64,000 nt of DNA from Desulfopila inferna (GTDB lineage Bacteria; Desulfobacterota; Desulfobulbia; Desulfobulbales; Desulfocapsaceae), in assembly GCF_016919005.1 (NCBI RefSeq), contig NZ_JAFFQE010000002.1:885468-949467 (forward strand). The letters are read 5' to 3'. Positions 45,795 to 55,401 of the stretch are shown piece after piece; positions within the stretch are counted from its first letter, which is position 1, and each line of letters begins with the position of its first letter. Under the pieces are notes generated by a model. The model made no database searches. It saw nothing but the letters and a program-made list of their open reading frames with translations, and was not told the DNA's origin. The position numbers and the translations under genes were made by a program.

Positions 45795-46972
45795 CTCATA
45801 TCCTGTGCCGTTGAGGTGAGAAAGACTACCGCATGACTGCTGATGCCTTCCTTTCTGCCGGTATAGCCCATCTTTTCCGTGGTTGTCGCTTTGATATTAA
45901 TCTGCTCGGGAGTACTCTCGCAGCCTTGAGCCAGAATCTTTTTCATCCCGGCAATAGAGGAAGCCAGCCGTGGTTCCTGGCAGATTATGGTGATATCCGC
46001 ATTGCCAATGGTGTAGCCGTCCTGCCGCATGATTTCAGCGACCTGTTCCAGCAGCCGTATCGAGTAGATATCCTTGAATTCCGCCGCAGAGTCGGGAAAA
46101 TGGGCTCCGATATCGCCCCTGCCCAGGGCCCCAAGGATGGCATCGCACAGAGCGTGGGTAACCACATCGGCATCGGAATGCCCGGCAAGCCCCCGCTCAT
46201 ATGTAATCCTGACTCCGCCAAGCACCAGCTCCCTGCCTGGAGCAAAACTGTGGGCGTCGAATCCATGTCCTATTCTGAACTGATTGGTCGATGGCTGCAT
46301 AAGAATTCTTTCGGCCATAAAGAGATCTTCGGGCCGGGTGATTTTGATGTTGGTCTCCGATCCGGCCACGAGCTTGACGGGAATCGCGGCACGCTCCAGC
46401 AGGGACGCTTCATCCGTCGCTTCAAAGTCTCCCGCCTCGGCAAATGCCCGGCGTAAAAGCGGAAATCTTGCCGCCTGCGGGGTCTGGGCCTGCCATAGCG
46501 CCGACCTGTCGATGGTGGCGCTGATGGAATCGCTGCGATCACCTCTCTTCAGCGTATCCTTTACCGGGATTGCAGCAATGGCCGCGCCATGCTCTGCCGC
46601 AGCGTCTCGGCAGCGGCGGATCAACTCCTCGGAGACCAGGGGCCTGGCGCCGTCATGGACCAGAACGATATCAAGGTCATGATCGAGGTAGTCGAGTCCG
46701 GCCTTTACCGAATCCTGCCGTCGGACACCGCCCTTGATTACGATTGCCTTGCCCGTCAGATTCCATTGGTGCAGCAGCTCTGTGGTGGACTCCACCCGGT
46801 CCGCCGGGACGACCACAACGATCAGATCAATCAAACTGCTGTGATGGAAGGCGGAGACGGTATGCACCAGGACAGGCCTGCCGGAGAGCTCGAGATACTG
46901 TTTCGGCAGATGAGAGTTCATTCTGCTGCCGCTGCCGGCGGCTGGAATGATGGCGGCGGCTTTAATTTTCAT
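45785..46972 (-). CDS. ispDF: Bifunctional IspD/IspF of the MEP isoprenoid pathway
   Basis: A 395-residue fusion. Residues 1-230 are the cytidylyltransferase IspD (AAGSGSRM, PKQYLELSGRPVL, VHDGARPLV); residues 235-395 are the cyclodiphosphate synthase IspF (GHGFDAHSF, GHSDADVVTHALCDAILGAL, ATTTEKMGYTGRKEGI). Together they perform the third and fifth steps from methylerythritol phosphate. The IspDF fusion occurs in several proteobacterial groups including Desulfobacterota. It overlaps the M20 peptidase gene by 10 bases. Confidence 0.96.
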   Translation of the reverse strand: MKIKAAAIIPAAGSGSRMNSHLPKQYLELSGRPVLVHTVSAFHHSSLIDLIVVVVPADRVESTTELLHQWNLTGKAIVIKGGVRRQDSVKAGLDYLDHDLDIVLVHDGARPLVSEELIRRCRDAAAEHGAAIAAIPVKDTLKRGDRSDSISATIDRSALWQAQTPQAARFPLLRRAFAEAGDFEATDEASLLERAAIPVKLVAGSETNIKITRPEDLFMAERILMQPSTNQFRIGHGFDAHSFAPGRELVLGGVRITYERGLAGHSDADVVTHALCDAILGALGRGDIGAHFPDSAAEFKDIYSIRLLEQVAEIMRQDGYTIGNADITIICQEPRLASSIAGMKKILAQGCESTPEQINIKATTTEKMGYTGRKEGISSHAVVFLTSTAQDMRCR

Positions 46973-47010
46973 GATAAAAGTTGGTGTTCGCGGGCTGTAT
47001 AGAAAAAATT

Positions 47011-47356
47011 GGAGCGGGTAGTAAGCCGAATTCTGTTACCCCTGCAAGGGGCCATGATCATTTAACTGGGATGCCGGTCGCCCGGCACCTCTTGCAACCT
47101 ACCCGGAGGCGGTGGACGGGCAGCCCTTAAAACCTCCCTATTTGGTCTTGCTCCGAATGGGGTTTACCATGCCGTCCATGTCACCATGGACGCGGTGAGC
47201 TCTTACCTCGCCGTTTCACCCTTACCTGCGAGCAGGCGGTTTGTTTTCTGTGGCACTTTCCACCGGTCGCCCGGTGTTCGCGTTACGAACCATTCTGCCC
47301 TGTGGAGTTCGGACTTTCCTCTCCAGTGAAAACCGGAGCGATCATGCACCCGCTCC
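47011..47356 (-). ncRNA. rnpB: RNase P RNA, class A
   Basis: About 346 bases on the minus strand. The two ends GGAGCGGGTGC... and ...TACCCGCTCC pair as helix P1. Internal landmarks are GAAAGTCCGAACTCC with ACAGGGCAGA near the 5' end (P4/J region), GTAAGGGTGAAACGG and AGGTAAGAGCTCACCGCG in the middle, and ACAGAATTCGGCTTAC near the 3' end. A run of T follows immediately (AATTTTTTC). It forms the catalytic part of the tRNA 5'-end maturase. Confidence 0.96.
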
Positions 47357-47493
47357 AAAATATCTATATCTATATACTACACTATTCCCTGCAGTCCTTA
47401 AACCGGATCTTTTCTTCTCTGCCGAAAAGATGAAAATGAGAAGAACGCGCCGACAGCTGAACCTGCTATCGATAAGGTCCGGTGTCCGTTCTG

Positions 47494-48216
47494 CTACTGC
47501 TCGGCAGTCTCCAGTTCCTTGTAATAGATCATTCTCTGACAGGTGGGACAGTCAAGCATCTGATCGCCTCTGAGCAGTATGTTGAACTGCTGCGGCGGCA
47601 GACTCATGAAGCAGCCCTGGCATACCCCGTCATTAACGTTGACCACCGCCAGCCCATTGCGGTGTTTACGCAGGGTGTTGTATTTTTTTATAAGGCGCGA
47701 ATTTATCTCTGTGGCCTGTTTATCACGAACGGCGGTTTTTTCCTTTTTGCCCTTGTTGATCTTTTCGATGGCTTTACGAACCTTTTCCGTTTCTTCGGAT
47801 ACCAGTTTCTTCTCGCCTTTGAGGAGATTTTTTTCCTCAGTTGCTTCATTGGAGAGGTTTTCGATCTTTTCCATCAATTCGACGATGCGGTCTTCGCTTT
47901 CCTTGGCGCTTTTCTTGGCATCCTCGATTTCCTTTAACAGGGCAGTCTGTTCGCGACCGGTCTGAACCTGCATCATTTTAGACTGGCGATCCTTTACATG
48001 AGCCATTTTATCGGCCATTTCATCTTCTAGCGTTCGGCGTTCCTTTTCCAGAACATCGATCTGTTCGGTCAGGGTGTTGATATACGCTTCTTTTTCAGCC
48101 AGTTTTTTGATGCGTTCATCGAGAGCTTCCTGTTCCTGTTTTATTTCGTTGTCTATTTTGTCTATTTCGAGGTCGAGTTCCTGCAAAGAGACAAGTTGAG
48201 CTATTTCGGCGTTCAA
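47494..48216 (-). CDS. Coiled-coil protein with C-terminal C4 zinc ribbon
   Basis: A 240-residue protein. Residues 1 to about 185 form a long charged coiled coil (Glu/Lys heptads); the C-terminus is a zinc ribbon with CQGCFMSLPP and CPTCQRMIYY. This DUF164-type family is widespread in bacteria and often lies next to a Nif3-like gene, as here, where the start overlaps the Nif3-like stop by 4 bases. The role is not established; an association with nucleic acid or translation has been proposed. Confidence 0.9.
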   Translation of the reverse strand: MNAEIAQLVSLQELDLEIDKIDNEIKQEQEALDERIKKLAEKEAYINTLTEQIDVLEKERRTLEDEMADKMAHVKDRQSKMMQVQTGREQTALLKEIEDAKKSAKESEDRIVELMEKIENLSNEATEEKNLLKGEKKLVSEETEKVRKAIEKINKGKKEKTAVRDKQATEINSRLIKKYNTLRKHRNGLAVVNVNDGVCQGCFMSLPPQQFNILLRGDQMLDCPTCQRMIYYKELETAEQ

Positions 48217-49073
48217 GATTTTTCTCCTATATTTATGGTTTTAGTTTTCAAGGTTGATAATGTATGTAAAGAGACAAAAGGAGGTTCCTCCGTCTCTGTT
48301 AGGTGTATTTCGACATCCCAGTTTTCCTGGACAGCAATTTTTCTGAGTCTTTCCGCAAGGTGGAAGGTGATTGGCTTCTCGGTGGCGTAATGGGTGCCGT
48401 CTATGACGGCAAAACCGGTTTCCTTGGCCCAGATTGCGGTGGAATGTTTGATTTCGGCGGAGAGGTAGACATGGGCGCCGCGGCTTCGCGCCAGAGGTGC
48501 CAGGTCGGAGCCACTGCCCCCGCAGACGGCGACCGTGGAAATTTTTTCAGGCAGTGATCCGGCAATATTCAGGGTGTCCAGCTGGAGAAGGCTGAAGAGC
48601 CGCTGGAGAAATTCCACGGCCGATATCGGTTCCGCATAGACTCCTATCCTGCCCAGGCCGCTGCCGCTTGCTTTATCCTCTGTCGCCGGCAAAAGAGGTT
48701 CGAGGTCGGTCAGTCTCAGGGCTCTCGCCAGGACATCGCTGACGCCGTCGACGGCAGAATCAAGATTGGTGTGACAGCCGATAATGGAAATATTGTGCGA
48801 CAGGGCCTTTTGCAGCAGCTGCCCGGCGGGGTCGTCCGTGTTAATGGAGGAAAGTGCTTTGAAAATAACAGGGTGATGGGTGATCAGAGTATCGGCACCA
48901 AGAGCGATGGCCTCATCCACCAGCGAGTTAGTGGGATCAAGGCCGATCAGGATGCCGGCAGCGTTATTGTCCGGGCTGCCGATCAGGAGACCGACATTAT
49001 CCCATTTTTCAGCAAGTGCCTGTGGAGCGAAATTTTCCAGGGTGAAGAGGATATCCTTGATTTTAGGCTGCAT
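48213..49073 (-). CDS. Nif3-like dinuclear metal-center protein (YqfO/YbgI family)
   Basis: About 286 residues, hexameric family. The two-metal site is seen in LITHHPVIFKAL, GCHTNLDSA and the C-terminal GTHYATEKP. WDNVGLLIG near the start is the signature. The function is unknown; a link to NAD or GTP cyclohydrolase-like chemistry has been suggested. The ATG at 49073 has GGGAGGAT upstream, better than an in-frame start at 49106. It is co-transcribed with the zinc-ribbon gene by a 4-base overlap. Confidence 0.92.
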   Translation of the reverse strand: MQPKIKDILFTLENFAPQALAEKWDNVGLLIGSPDNNAAGILIGLDPTNSLVDEAIALGADTLITHHPVIFKALSSINTDDPAGQLLQKALSHNISIIGCHTNLDSAVDGVSDVLARALRLTDLEPLLPATEDKASGSGLGRIGVYAEPISAVEFLQRLFSLLQLDTLNIAGSLPEKISTVAVCGGSGSDLAPLARSRGAHVYLSAEIKHSTAIWAKETGFAVIDGTHYATEKPITFHLAERLRKIAVQENWDVEIHLTETEEPPFVSLHTLSTLKTKTINIGEKS

Positions 49074-49107
49074 TGTGAATCCTCCCAATGTTACCGATAA
49101 AACCAAT

Positions 49108-49144
49108 AAAAAAAGGTACTTTCCCGTGGAGAAAGTACCTTTTT
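49108..49144 (-). terminator. Strong terminator between tRNA-Met and the Nif3-like gene
   Basis: GGTACTTTC and GAAAGTACC form a perfect stem flanked by A- and T-runs on both sides, so it can work in both directions. On the minus strand it lies about 140 bases past the tRNA gene. Confidence 0.85.
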
Positions 49145-49282
49145 GGTTCAGTCCGTCTAGACCAGGCGGTTAAGCCCGGTGTGACATACTCTATGTGGGC
49201 AGGTTTTTGTTCTGCCTCTCTATATGTGAAAAACTGTAGTCTTTTCAAGGAACCTGGAGTTAAGGATCAGATTCAAAAATTA

Positions 49283-49359
49283 TGGTGGGCGCAGTAGGAC
49301 TCGAACCTACGACCGACCGGTTATGAGCCGGTGGCTCTAGCCAACTGAGCTATGCGCCC
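49283..49359 (-). tRNA. tRNA-Met (CAU anticodon), possibly tRNA-Ile2
   Basis: A 77-base tRNA with encoded CCA. The acceptor stem GGGCGCA pairs with TGCGCCC; the D-arm is AGCTCAGTTGGCTAGAGC; the anticodon loop is CTCATAA (anticodon CAT); the T-arm is GTAGG-TTCGAGT-CCTAC. A perfect first base pair excludes initiator tRNA. CAU elongator tRNAs can be Met or lysidine-modified Ile2; I cannot separate the two by eye. Confidence 0.95.
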
Positions 49360-49725
49360 ATTCCGCCTAAGTAAACATATCATATTATCTTCTTTGGTTA
49401 AAAAGTCAACTAAAAAGAGGTCTGTGGCGAAATATGTGGGAATTTTACCGAACATTGACCAGAGAAGGACGGTTGCCGGGGAATGTGCTGACCTTCTTGA
49501 GGAAGGTCTCCGCTAAGCCACCTTGCGATGCGCCGAATCGGGCGAATCCGGCAGCAGGGAAAAAAGGAACTTCCGTCATTAAATTTCCTGATAAAGCTAC
49601 ACAAAATTGAAAAAGGCAATACTGTTTTGAGAAGCTGCCATGTCAGCAAACCAGGTGACTCGTAAACAAATCAGGAACTTCATCAAAACCCATACTACTC
49701 CTCAACCTATAGTAACGGAAAAACC
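49360..49725. other. Intergenic region between tRNA and the protease gene
   Basis: No gene recognised. It must hold the tRNA promoter (leftward) and that of the M48 gene (rightward). Confidence 0.4.
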
Positions 49726-51594
49726 GTGATATATAACAACCTGCTCTATTTCCTGACCGCCATTTTTATCTTCAGCATGGCTACAGTTCCGCCGGTTCCC
49801 ACCCTGCCGGCCATCCTGGCGCTGCTCGCTTTTTTGGTGCTCGCAGTCGTCTTTGACAGGTATGCGGCCAGGGTTTTTCGCCGGGTGGATACCAGTGAGT
49901 CCAGCGAATACTTTAAAGCGGAGAAGCGTGTCGCCGCTGCCGGCCTGCTGGTCTATGTCTTTATGGTGTTCGGCCTCGATCTCAAATATTATCTTGTCTT
50001 CCTCTCCTTCGGAGGCCGGCTTCCGGCCCTGACCAACATCGCCGGCCTGCTGGTCTTTTTTCTGCTCCTTGTAATTCTCTGGGGCAGGGCAAGAAAAAGC
50101 TATGAACGGGTTTTTGCACGAAAATATCGACGCAGTGTCTTCATATATTCCAATATCAAGGCCAACCTCCCCATTGTCCTGCCCTGGATGATTCTTACGG
50201 TTCTTTACGATCTTGTCGGCCTTGCCCCGTGGCCGTGGCTGCAGCAGGCCATGGCTTCGATCTGGGGAGATGTCTTCTTTTTCGGAACATTCCTGATCTT
50301 CGTCTTTATCTTCTTTCCACCGCTGGTCAAGACGCTGTGGGGCTGCCGGAAGGTGGAGGAGGGCCCCCTGCGGGATCATCTTGTAGCCTTCTGTGAAAAG
50401 CAGAATTTTTCCGCCGAATTGTATATCTGGCCGCTTTTTGAAGGGCGGGTAATCACTGCAGGCGTTATGGGAGTGATTCCCGGACTGCGCTACATTCTTC
50501 TGACTCCGGCGCTTCTGGAAACCATGACCATCGATGAGCTCGACTCGGTGATGGCTCACGAGATCGGCCATGCCAAAAGGTTTCATCTGCCGCTCTATGT
50601 CTTTCTCATCGGAGGTTTTGTTTTGGCGGGCGGTTTTCTCGCCGAGCCCCTCTATTATTATTTCTTTTCCAGGGATTATTTTTATTCTTTTGTCGCCGCC
50701 GTAAATCTGTCGCCGGAAGTGGTGCGCAATGTTGTCATTGCCGTTCCCGCCCTGCTTTTTCTGCTGATTTTCTTTCGCTATATTTTCGGGTATTTCATGC
50801 GAAATTTCGAACGTCAGGCCGACCTTCATGTCTTTGATGTGCAGGGCAACAGCCGTGCCATAATCTCCGCCTTTGAAAAAATCGCGATTCTCAGCGGCAA
50901 TATCCGGGAACAGCCGAGTTGGCATCATTTCGGCATCGGCGAGAGAGTCGATTTTCTGCATAAATGCGAGAGAGAGCCTGCACTCATCAGACAGCACCAT
51001 CGAAAAGTGGGAACCAGCCTGTTGCTCTATATCGGCATCTTGTTCGGCTCAATCCTTTTCGTGCAGAGCCTCTCCTTTGAAAAGAGCATGGCCGCCTATG
51101 AAGAGAAATATGTCAAGGCGGATCTGCTCTACAACGCAAAGCAGGAGGAAGATCCTGCTCACTGGCTCTTTTTCGCCGGGAATTTTCTGCTCGAGAACAA
51201 CTTTGAAGAAAGGGCCGTTATCGCCTTTGACATGGCTGTGCAGATGGAGCCGCGACAGCCGGATATTCTCAATAATTATTCCTGGCTGCTGCTCACTGCC
51301 GAAGATATCGAACTGCGCGATCCGGAAAAGGCACTGGAGTATGCCCGTTCTGCTGCCGCCGTGAAACCCAGCGGTTATATCCTTGACACCCTGGCTACGG
51401 CCCTCTGGGCAAATGAGCTGGTCGATCAGGCGATCGAGGTGGAAAGGCGGGCCGCCTATGCCGATCCGGAAAAGGCGGAATATTATCAGTCGCAGATAGA
51501 AAAATTCGGAAAGATCACCTATCAGGAGGAACTTGAGGAACAAATGTCACGGCAGCTGCCCGCCATATTGAGCGGCACCGGGGAGGAAGTCTGA
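49726..51594 (+). CDS. M48-family zinc metallopeptidase with C-terminal TPR repeats
   Basis: A 622-residue membrane protease. Several N-terminal membrane segments are followed by the catalytic HEIGH motif (near residue 280) within a membrane-embedded region, as in HtpX/Ste24-type enzymes. ERQAD near residue 365 gives the third zinc ligand. After a further helix near 435, the C-terminal 150 residues look like tetratricopeptide repeats (NNFEERAVIAFDMAVQMEP, NNYSWLLLT, PEKALEYARSAAAVKP). The start is GTG. The stop overlaps nfo in TGATG, so both are one operon. Confidence 0.88.
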   Translation: MIYNNLLYFLTAIFIFSMATVPPVPTLPAILALLAFLVLAVVFDRYAARVFRRVDTSESSEYFKAEKRVAAAGLLVYVFMVFGLDLKYYLVFLSFGGRLPALTNIAGLLVFFLLLVILWGRARKSYERVFARKYRRSVFIYSNIKANLPIVLPWMILTVLYDLVGLAPWPWLQQAMASIWGDVFFFGTFLIFVFIFFPPLVKTLWGCRKVEEGPLRDHLVAFCEKQNFSAELYIWPLFEGRVITAGVMGVIPGLRYILLTPALLETMTIDELDSVMAHEIGHAKRFHLPLYVFLIGGFVLAGGFLAEPLYYYFFSRDYFYSFVAAVNLSPEVVRNVVIAVPALLFLLIFFRYIFGYFMRNFERQADLHVFDVQGNSRAIISAFEKIAILSGNIREQPSWHHFGIGERVDFLHKCEREPALIRQHHRKVGTSLLLYIGILFGSILFVQSLSFEKSMAAYEEKYVKADLLYNAKQEEDPAHWLFFAGNFLLENNFEERAVIAFDMAVQMEPRQPDILNNYSWLLLTAEDIELRDPEKALEYARSAAAVKPSGYILDTLATALWANELVDQAIEVERRAAYADPEKAEYYQSQIEKFGKITYQEELEEQMSRQLPAILSGTGEEV

Positions 51595-52442
51595 TGCCGT
51601 TTTTAGGAGCGCACGAATCGGTCAGCGGCGGGCTGTATCTCGCTTTTGAGCGACTGGCTCAGGTGGGCGGCGAGGCGCTGCAGATTTTCACCCGCAACCA
51701 GCGGCAATGGATTCCGGCGGAGTTGCGACGGCAGGAAGTCGAGGATTTTCGTGCTGCCTGGCGTGACTATCCCGGCCTGGAGGTGGCTTCACACGGCTCC
51801 TATCTGGTCAATCTTGCCTCTGCCGATGAGAGTCTGCTGCATAAATCGATCGGAGCCTTTGTTCTCGAGCTGGAACGTTGTCAGCAGCTTGGCATCACCA
51901 TGCTCGTTCTTCATCCCGGATCACATGGAGGCACCGGGGTGGAGCAGGGTATAGAGCATTTTGTCCGTGGGCTGGATGCTGCACTCGAGCAGGCCCGTTC
52001 GGAGACCAGGGTGCTTATTGAAAACACTGCCGGCCAGGGTACCGGGCTGGGCAGCAGTTTCGAGGAGATCGCCGCCATCCTGGCCCAGTCCGGGTATTCC
52101 TCGCGGCTCGGTGTTTGCCTTGATACCTGTCATCTCTTTGCTGCCGGTTATGATATCAGAACCGTCGAGGCCTACCAGCGAACCATGGCACTCTTCGATG
52201 AGCGTGTGGGAGTTGAAAGGATAGAATTTTTCCATCTGAACGATTCGACCAAAGAGGTGGGCAGCAGGGTCGACAGGCATGCCCATATCGGTGAAGGACA
52301 GATCGGGTTGGAGGGGTTCCGTAATCTCCTCAATGATCCCAGGTTTGCCGAGCGTTCCATGACTCTGGAGACCCCCAAGGACAAAGAGCTCGAAAATGAC
52401 CGCAGAAATCTGCGGATCCTTGCGGGCCTTCTGGAGAAATAG
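51594..52442 (+). CDS. nfo: Endonuclease IV (AP endonuclease)
   Basis: A 282-residue TIM-barrel nuclease that cuts DNA 5' of abasic sites. Signature stretches: LGAHESVSGGL at the start, FTRNQRQW, VLHPGSHGG, LIENTAGQGTG, VCLDTCHLFAAGYDI, FHLNDSTKEVGSRVDRHAHIG and LETPKD, which together hold the three-zinc ligands. It works downstream of glycosylases such as Tag encoded in this window. It overlaps the M48 gene by one base. Confidence 0.96.
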   Translation: MPFLGAHESVSGGLYLAFERLAQVGGEALQIFTRNQRQWIPAELRRQEVEDFRAAWRDYPGLEVASHGSYLVNLASADESLLHKSIGAFVLELERCQQLGITMLVLHPGSHGGTGVEQGIEHFVRGLDAALEQARSETRVLIENTAGQGTGLGSSFEEIAAILAQSGYSSRLGVCLDTCHLFAAGYDIRTVEAYQRTMALFDERVGVERIEFFHLNDSTKEVGSRVDRHAHIGEGQIGLEGFRNLLNDPRFAERSMTLETPKDKELENDRRNLRILAGLLEK

Positions 52443-52607
52443 ATTGAGTTTGATTCCGCTCCTCTACAGAGAAAGAGACTTGCGAAAAATCCCATAAAAG
52501 GGAACAATGCACCATTTATGTAGCCAACTCCAATAAATGGAAGAATCGCCTCCCGGGAGGGTTGCCGGAGATAAGGCATTTTCGGACGGCCTCCTGGTGG
52601 GGTATAA

Positions 52608-54419
52608 GTGGTGCGAATGAAGTTTCTCTATAGCGATGCTCTGCTTGAACTGCTGGTAAAAGCGAATATTCTCAGCGGCAAGCAGGCCAAATTCATCACC
52701 CTCGAGAAGGGCAAACAGCGTCAGAAGCTGTTGAAACAGTATGGAAAAAGGGATGAGATCGATCCCAATTATCCCGATCTGATCGACGTCATTGTCTCTT
52801 TCAAACTGACCATCGATGGCCGGGATGACACTGTACTCGATGAAGAGACCATTATGCGGACGGTCAGCCAGGCCCGCAAAATCCCCTACAAAAAGCTTGA
52901 TCCGCTCGAGTTGGATATGGATGTCGTCACCAAGACCATCCCCAAGAACTTTGCTATCCGCCAGCTTATTCTGCCCTTCAATATTCATAACGGCATCCTG
53001 GAAGTAGCCTCCTACCACCCCGACTGCAAGACCGTCATCGCCGATATCGAGCAGGCCAACCAGATGAAGGTCAGGGCCTATCTTGCCTCCAAGTCGGAGA
53101 TAAAGAAGATCATCTCCGAGTTTTTCGGCTTCCAGAGCTCCATCAGCGCCGCCGAAACCCACTTTACCACTCCCGGGGTGGCAACCTCGATTGATATCGG
53201 CAACCTTGAGCAATTTGTCAAGCTGACCTCGGCCAAGGCCATCACCTCTTCCGATCAGCATATCAAGTCGGCGGTAAATCATCTCTTTCACTATGCTCTC
53301 GACCAGCGCGCCAGTGATATTCATATCGAGCCCAAGCGGGAAATCTGTATGGTGCGCTTCAGGATCGACGGCTCGCTCCATACCATCTACAAGCTGCCGA
53401 AAGCCGTCCATTCCGCCATCGTCTCCAGGATAAAGTTTCTCTCGCGCCTGGATATTGCTGAAAAAAGAAGACCGCAGGACGGCAGGATCAAGATTGAGAG
53501 CAGTGAAGGCAAAACCGTCGAAATTCGCGTCTCCACCGTGCCGGTCTCTTTCGGCGAAAAGGCGGTGCTGCGGATTCTCGATCCCGATGTCATTTTTCAG
53601 GATCTTCATCATCTCGGCTTTGCCAGGAGAGACAGGGTGGTCTACAACCAGATGATCACTTCACCCCACGGCATCGTGCTGGTCACCGGCCCCACCGGCA
53701 GCGGCAAGTCGACCACGCTCTATTCGACCCTCAAATCCATTGCCACGGCGGAGAAGAATATTGTCACCGTCGAAGATCCGGTGGAGATGGTCTATGAAGA
53801 TTTTAATCAGATCGCCGTCCAGCCCCTGATCGATGTCACCTTCTCGACCATTCTCAGAAATATTCTCAGGCAGGATCCCGATATCCTGATGATAGGAGAG
53901 ATTCGCGACCTCGATACCGCCAAACATGCGGTCCAGGCAGCCATGACCGGTCATCTGGTCTTTTCCACCTTGCACACCAACGACGCGGTGTCCTCCATTA
54001 TTCGCCTGATTGATCTGGGCGTCCAGCCCTTTCTGCTCTCTTCCACCCTGCTCGGTTGTATGGCTCAACGGCTGGTAAAGAAAATCTGCCCCGACTGCCG
54101 GGAAGAGTTTGAAGTTGACGGCGCCGAACTGTATAAACTCGGCTTCCCCGTGCCCCGCAAGGGTACTCAGACCCTGCAGCGCGGCAAGGGCTGCCGTGAA
54201 TGCCGCCATACCGGGTATAAAGGGCGGCAGGGCGTGTTTGAGATTTTTCCTCTTTCGCAGGAACTTAAAAAAATGATTGTCGCCCAATCGTCATCCTCGG
54301 AGATGCGACAGGTTGCTATTCGGGAAGGAATGACTACATTACGCGAGGACGCCTGGAAAAAGGTGCAGGATGGGATCACTACCTATGAAGAAGCACTTCG
54401 GGTAACCGGAGAGGAATAA
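52608..54419 (+). CDS. GspE/PilB-family type II secretion or type IV pilus ATPase
   Basis: A 603-residue hexameric assembly ATPase. An N-terminal GspE-type domain (residues 1-190) precedes the ATPase: Walker [10 protein letters not shown] near residue 365, Asp box EDPVE, Walker [11 protein letters not shown], His box [13 protein letters not shown], and a four-cysteine zinc motif ([19 protein letters not shown]). GTG at 52608 or ATG at 52617 could be the start. No other pilus or secretion gene is adjacent, so its machine is encoded elsewhere. It is followed seven bases later by smpB. Confidence 0.92.
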   Translation: MVRMKFLYSDALLELLVKANILSGKQAKFITLEKGKQRQKLLKQYGKRDEIDPNYPDLIDVIVSFKLTIDGRDDTVLDEETIMRTVSQARKIPYKKLDPLELDMDVVTKTIPKNFAIRQLILPFNIHNGILEVASYHPDCKTVIADIEQANQMKVRAYLASKSEIKKIISEFFGFQSSISAAETHFTTPGVATSIDIGNLEQFVKLTSAKAITSSDQHIKSAVNHLFHYALDQRASDIHIEPKREICMVRFRIDGSLHTIYKLPKAVHSAIVSRIKFLSRLDIAEKRRPQDGRIKIESSEGKTVEIRVSTVPVSFGEKAVLRILDPDVIFQDLHHLGFARRDRVVYNQMITSPHGIVLVTGPTGSGKSTTLYSTLKSIATAEKNIVTVEDPVEMVYEDFNQIAVQPLIDVTFSTILRNILRQDPDILMIGEIRDLDTAKHAVQAAMTGHLVFSTLHTNDAVSSIIRLIDLGVQPFLLSSTLLGCMAQRLVKKICPDCREEFEVDGAELYKLGFPVPRKGTQTLQRGKGCRECRHTGYKGRQGVFEIFPLSQELKKMIVAQSSSSEMRQVAIREGMTTLREDAWKKVQDGITTYEEALRVTGEE

Positions 54420-54426
54420 AGCAAGT

Positions 54427-54888
54427 ATGCAAGGTAAAGTAGTCGGCAGAAACAAGAAAGCCTATCACAATTATATTATCGACTCGAAGATCGAGGCAGG
54501 CATGGTCCTGTCGGGCCCCGAGGTGAAATCGCTGCGGGCCGGCAAGGTCAACCTGCGTGATGGCTATGCCAGGGTTAATGAAAGAGGAGAGGTGATGCTG
54601 CACAACGTCCACATCTCCCTGTATACGTTTGCCACGCACAATCCCAACGAGCCGATCAGACCGCGCAAGCTTCTTCTGCATAAACGTGAAATAAAAAAAC
54701 TAATCGGTAAACTTCAGGAGAAAGGTCTTGCTCTCATACCGCTTAGTATATACTTTGTAAGTAACGGCAAGGCAAAGGTGGAACTAGGTCTTGCCCGAGG
54801 TAAAAGACAATATGATAAACGCGCCACGCTGAAGAAAAAGCAGGGTGAACGAGAGGTTGAACGCGCCATGCGCCGAAACCAGAACTAA
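54427..54888 (+). CDS. smpB: SsrA-binding protein SmpB
   Basis: A 153-residue protein that binds tmRNA and brings it to stalled ribosomes. Typical stretches: [37 protein letters not shown] and the basic C-terminus ([14 protein letters not shown]). It lies 50 bases upstream of the ssrA gene, on the same strand, so the two partners of trans-translation are adjacent. Confidence 0.97.
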   Translation: MQGKVVGRNKKAYHNYIIDSKIEAGMVLSGPEVKSLRAGKVNLRDGYARVNERGEVMLHNVHISLYTFATHNPNEPIRPRKLLLHKREIKKLIGKLQEKGLALIPLSIYFVSNGKAKVELGLARGKRQYDKRATLKKKQGEREVERAMRRNQN

Positions 54889-54938
54889 AAGAGAAAGACT
54901 TGTTGTATAAAAGAAAATTACTAAAAATGTCGAAATAA

Positions 54939-55303
54939 GGGGGCGAAACGGCTTCGACGTGGATGTGGAAGCTTGAGTTGCATGCCGAGCACCTGTCAGC
55001 TCGTAAAAAAGACGGACTATAAATATAATCGCAGACGATTATAACTACGCAGTAGCAGCTTAATACCTGTCATACTGCCGTCCCACCGGTCTTCGCCCGA
55101 AAGGCCGGATCTGGGGCGTCGACTCATCGGGCTGGTCAATTGATGGTGTCTATACATCAGGCGACGAGAACTTCATAGACTAGCCTAAGATCCGCTCTGT
55201 TCCCACGGCATATCTTAGGCGAAACTTCAAGTAGGGAACTAAGCATGTAGATACGAGAGGGGAGCATTTGCGGACGCGGGTTCGACTCCCGCCGCCTCCA
55301 CCA
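54939..55303 (+). ncRNA. ssrA: tmRNA (ssrA); 3' end is the attachment site of the following element
   Basis: A 365-base single-piece tmRNA. The 5' end GGGGGCGAAACGG pairs with the 3' end CGCCTCC-ACCA, giving the alanine-tRNA-like acceptor; the T-arm loop GTTCGAC is present. The tag reading frame is 55031-55063, starting at GCA and coding ADDYNYAVAA before TAA, so the degradation tag is AADDYNYAVAA with the charged alanine. A tyrosine integrase gene begins about 100 bases downstream, and ssrA 3' ends are common integration targets. Confidence 0.97.
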
Positions 55304-55332
55304 GAGTGATGGCCGTTAAGGCCTGTAAATAC

Positions 55333-55360
55333 GGGGATTTAGCCACTTGGCTTTTTCCCC
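55333..55360 (+). terminator. Probable terminator of ssrA
   Basis: GGGGA-TTT-AGCC and GGCT-TTT-TCCCC form a stem around ACTT with a small internal loop, followed by TTATTTATTTT. It lies 30 bases after the tmRNA CCA. Confidence 0.65.
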
Positions 55361-55368
55361 TTATTTAT

Positions 55369-55390
55369 TTTGGGGTAAATTTGGGGTAAA
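55369..55390. repeat. Tandem 11-base direct repeat beside the integrase gene
   Basis: TTTGGGGTAAA occurs twice, back to back (55369-55379 and 55380-55390), about one helical turn apart, between the attachment site and the integrase stop codon. The position suits integrase arm-type binding sites. Confidence 0.6.
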
Positions 55391-55401
55391 AAACGCCAAT
55401 G

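Noticed and set aside
49702..51000. 432-codon minus-strand frame opposite the M48 gene
   Set aside because: It is the antisense of a clear metallopeptidase with HEIGH motif, and its composition (charged, low complexity) is typical of a shadow frame.
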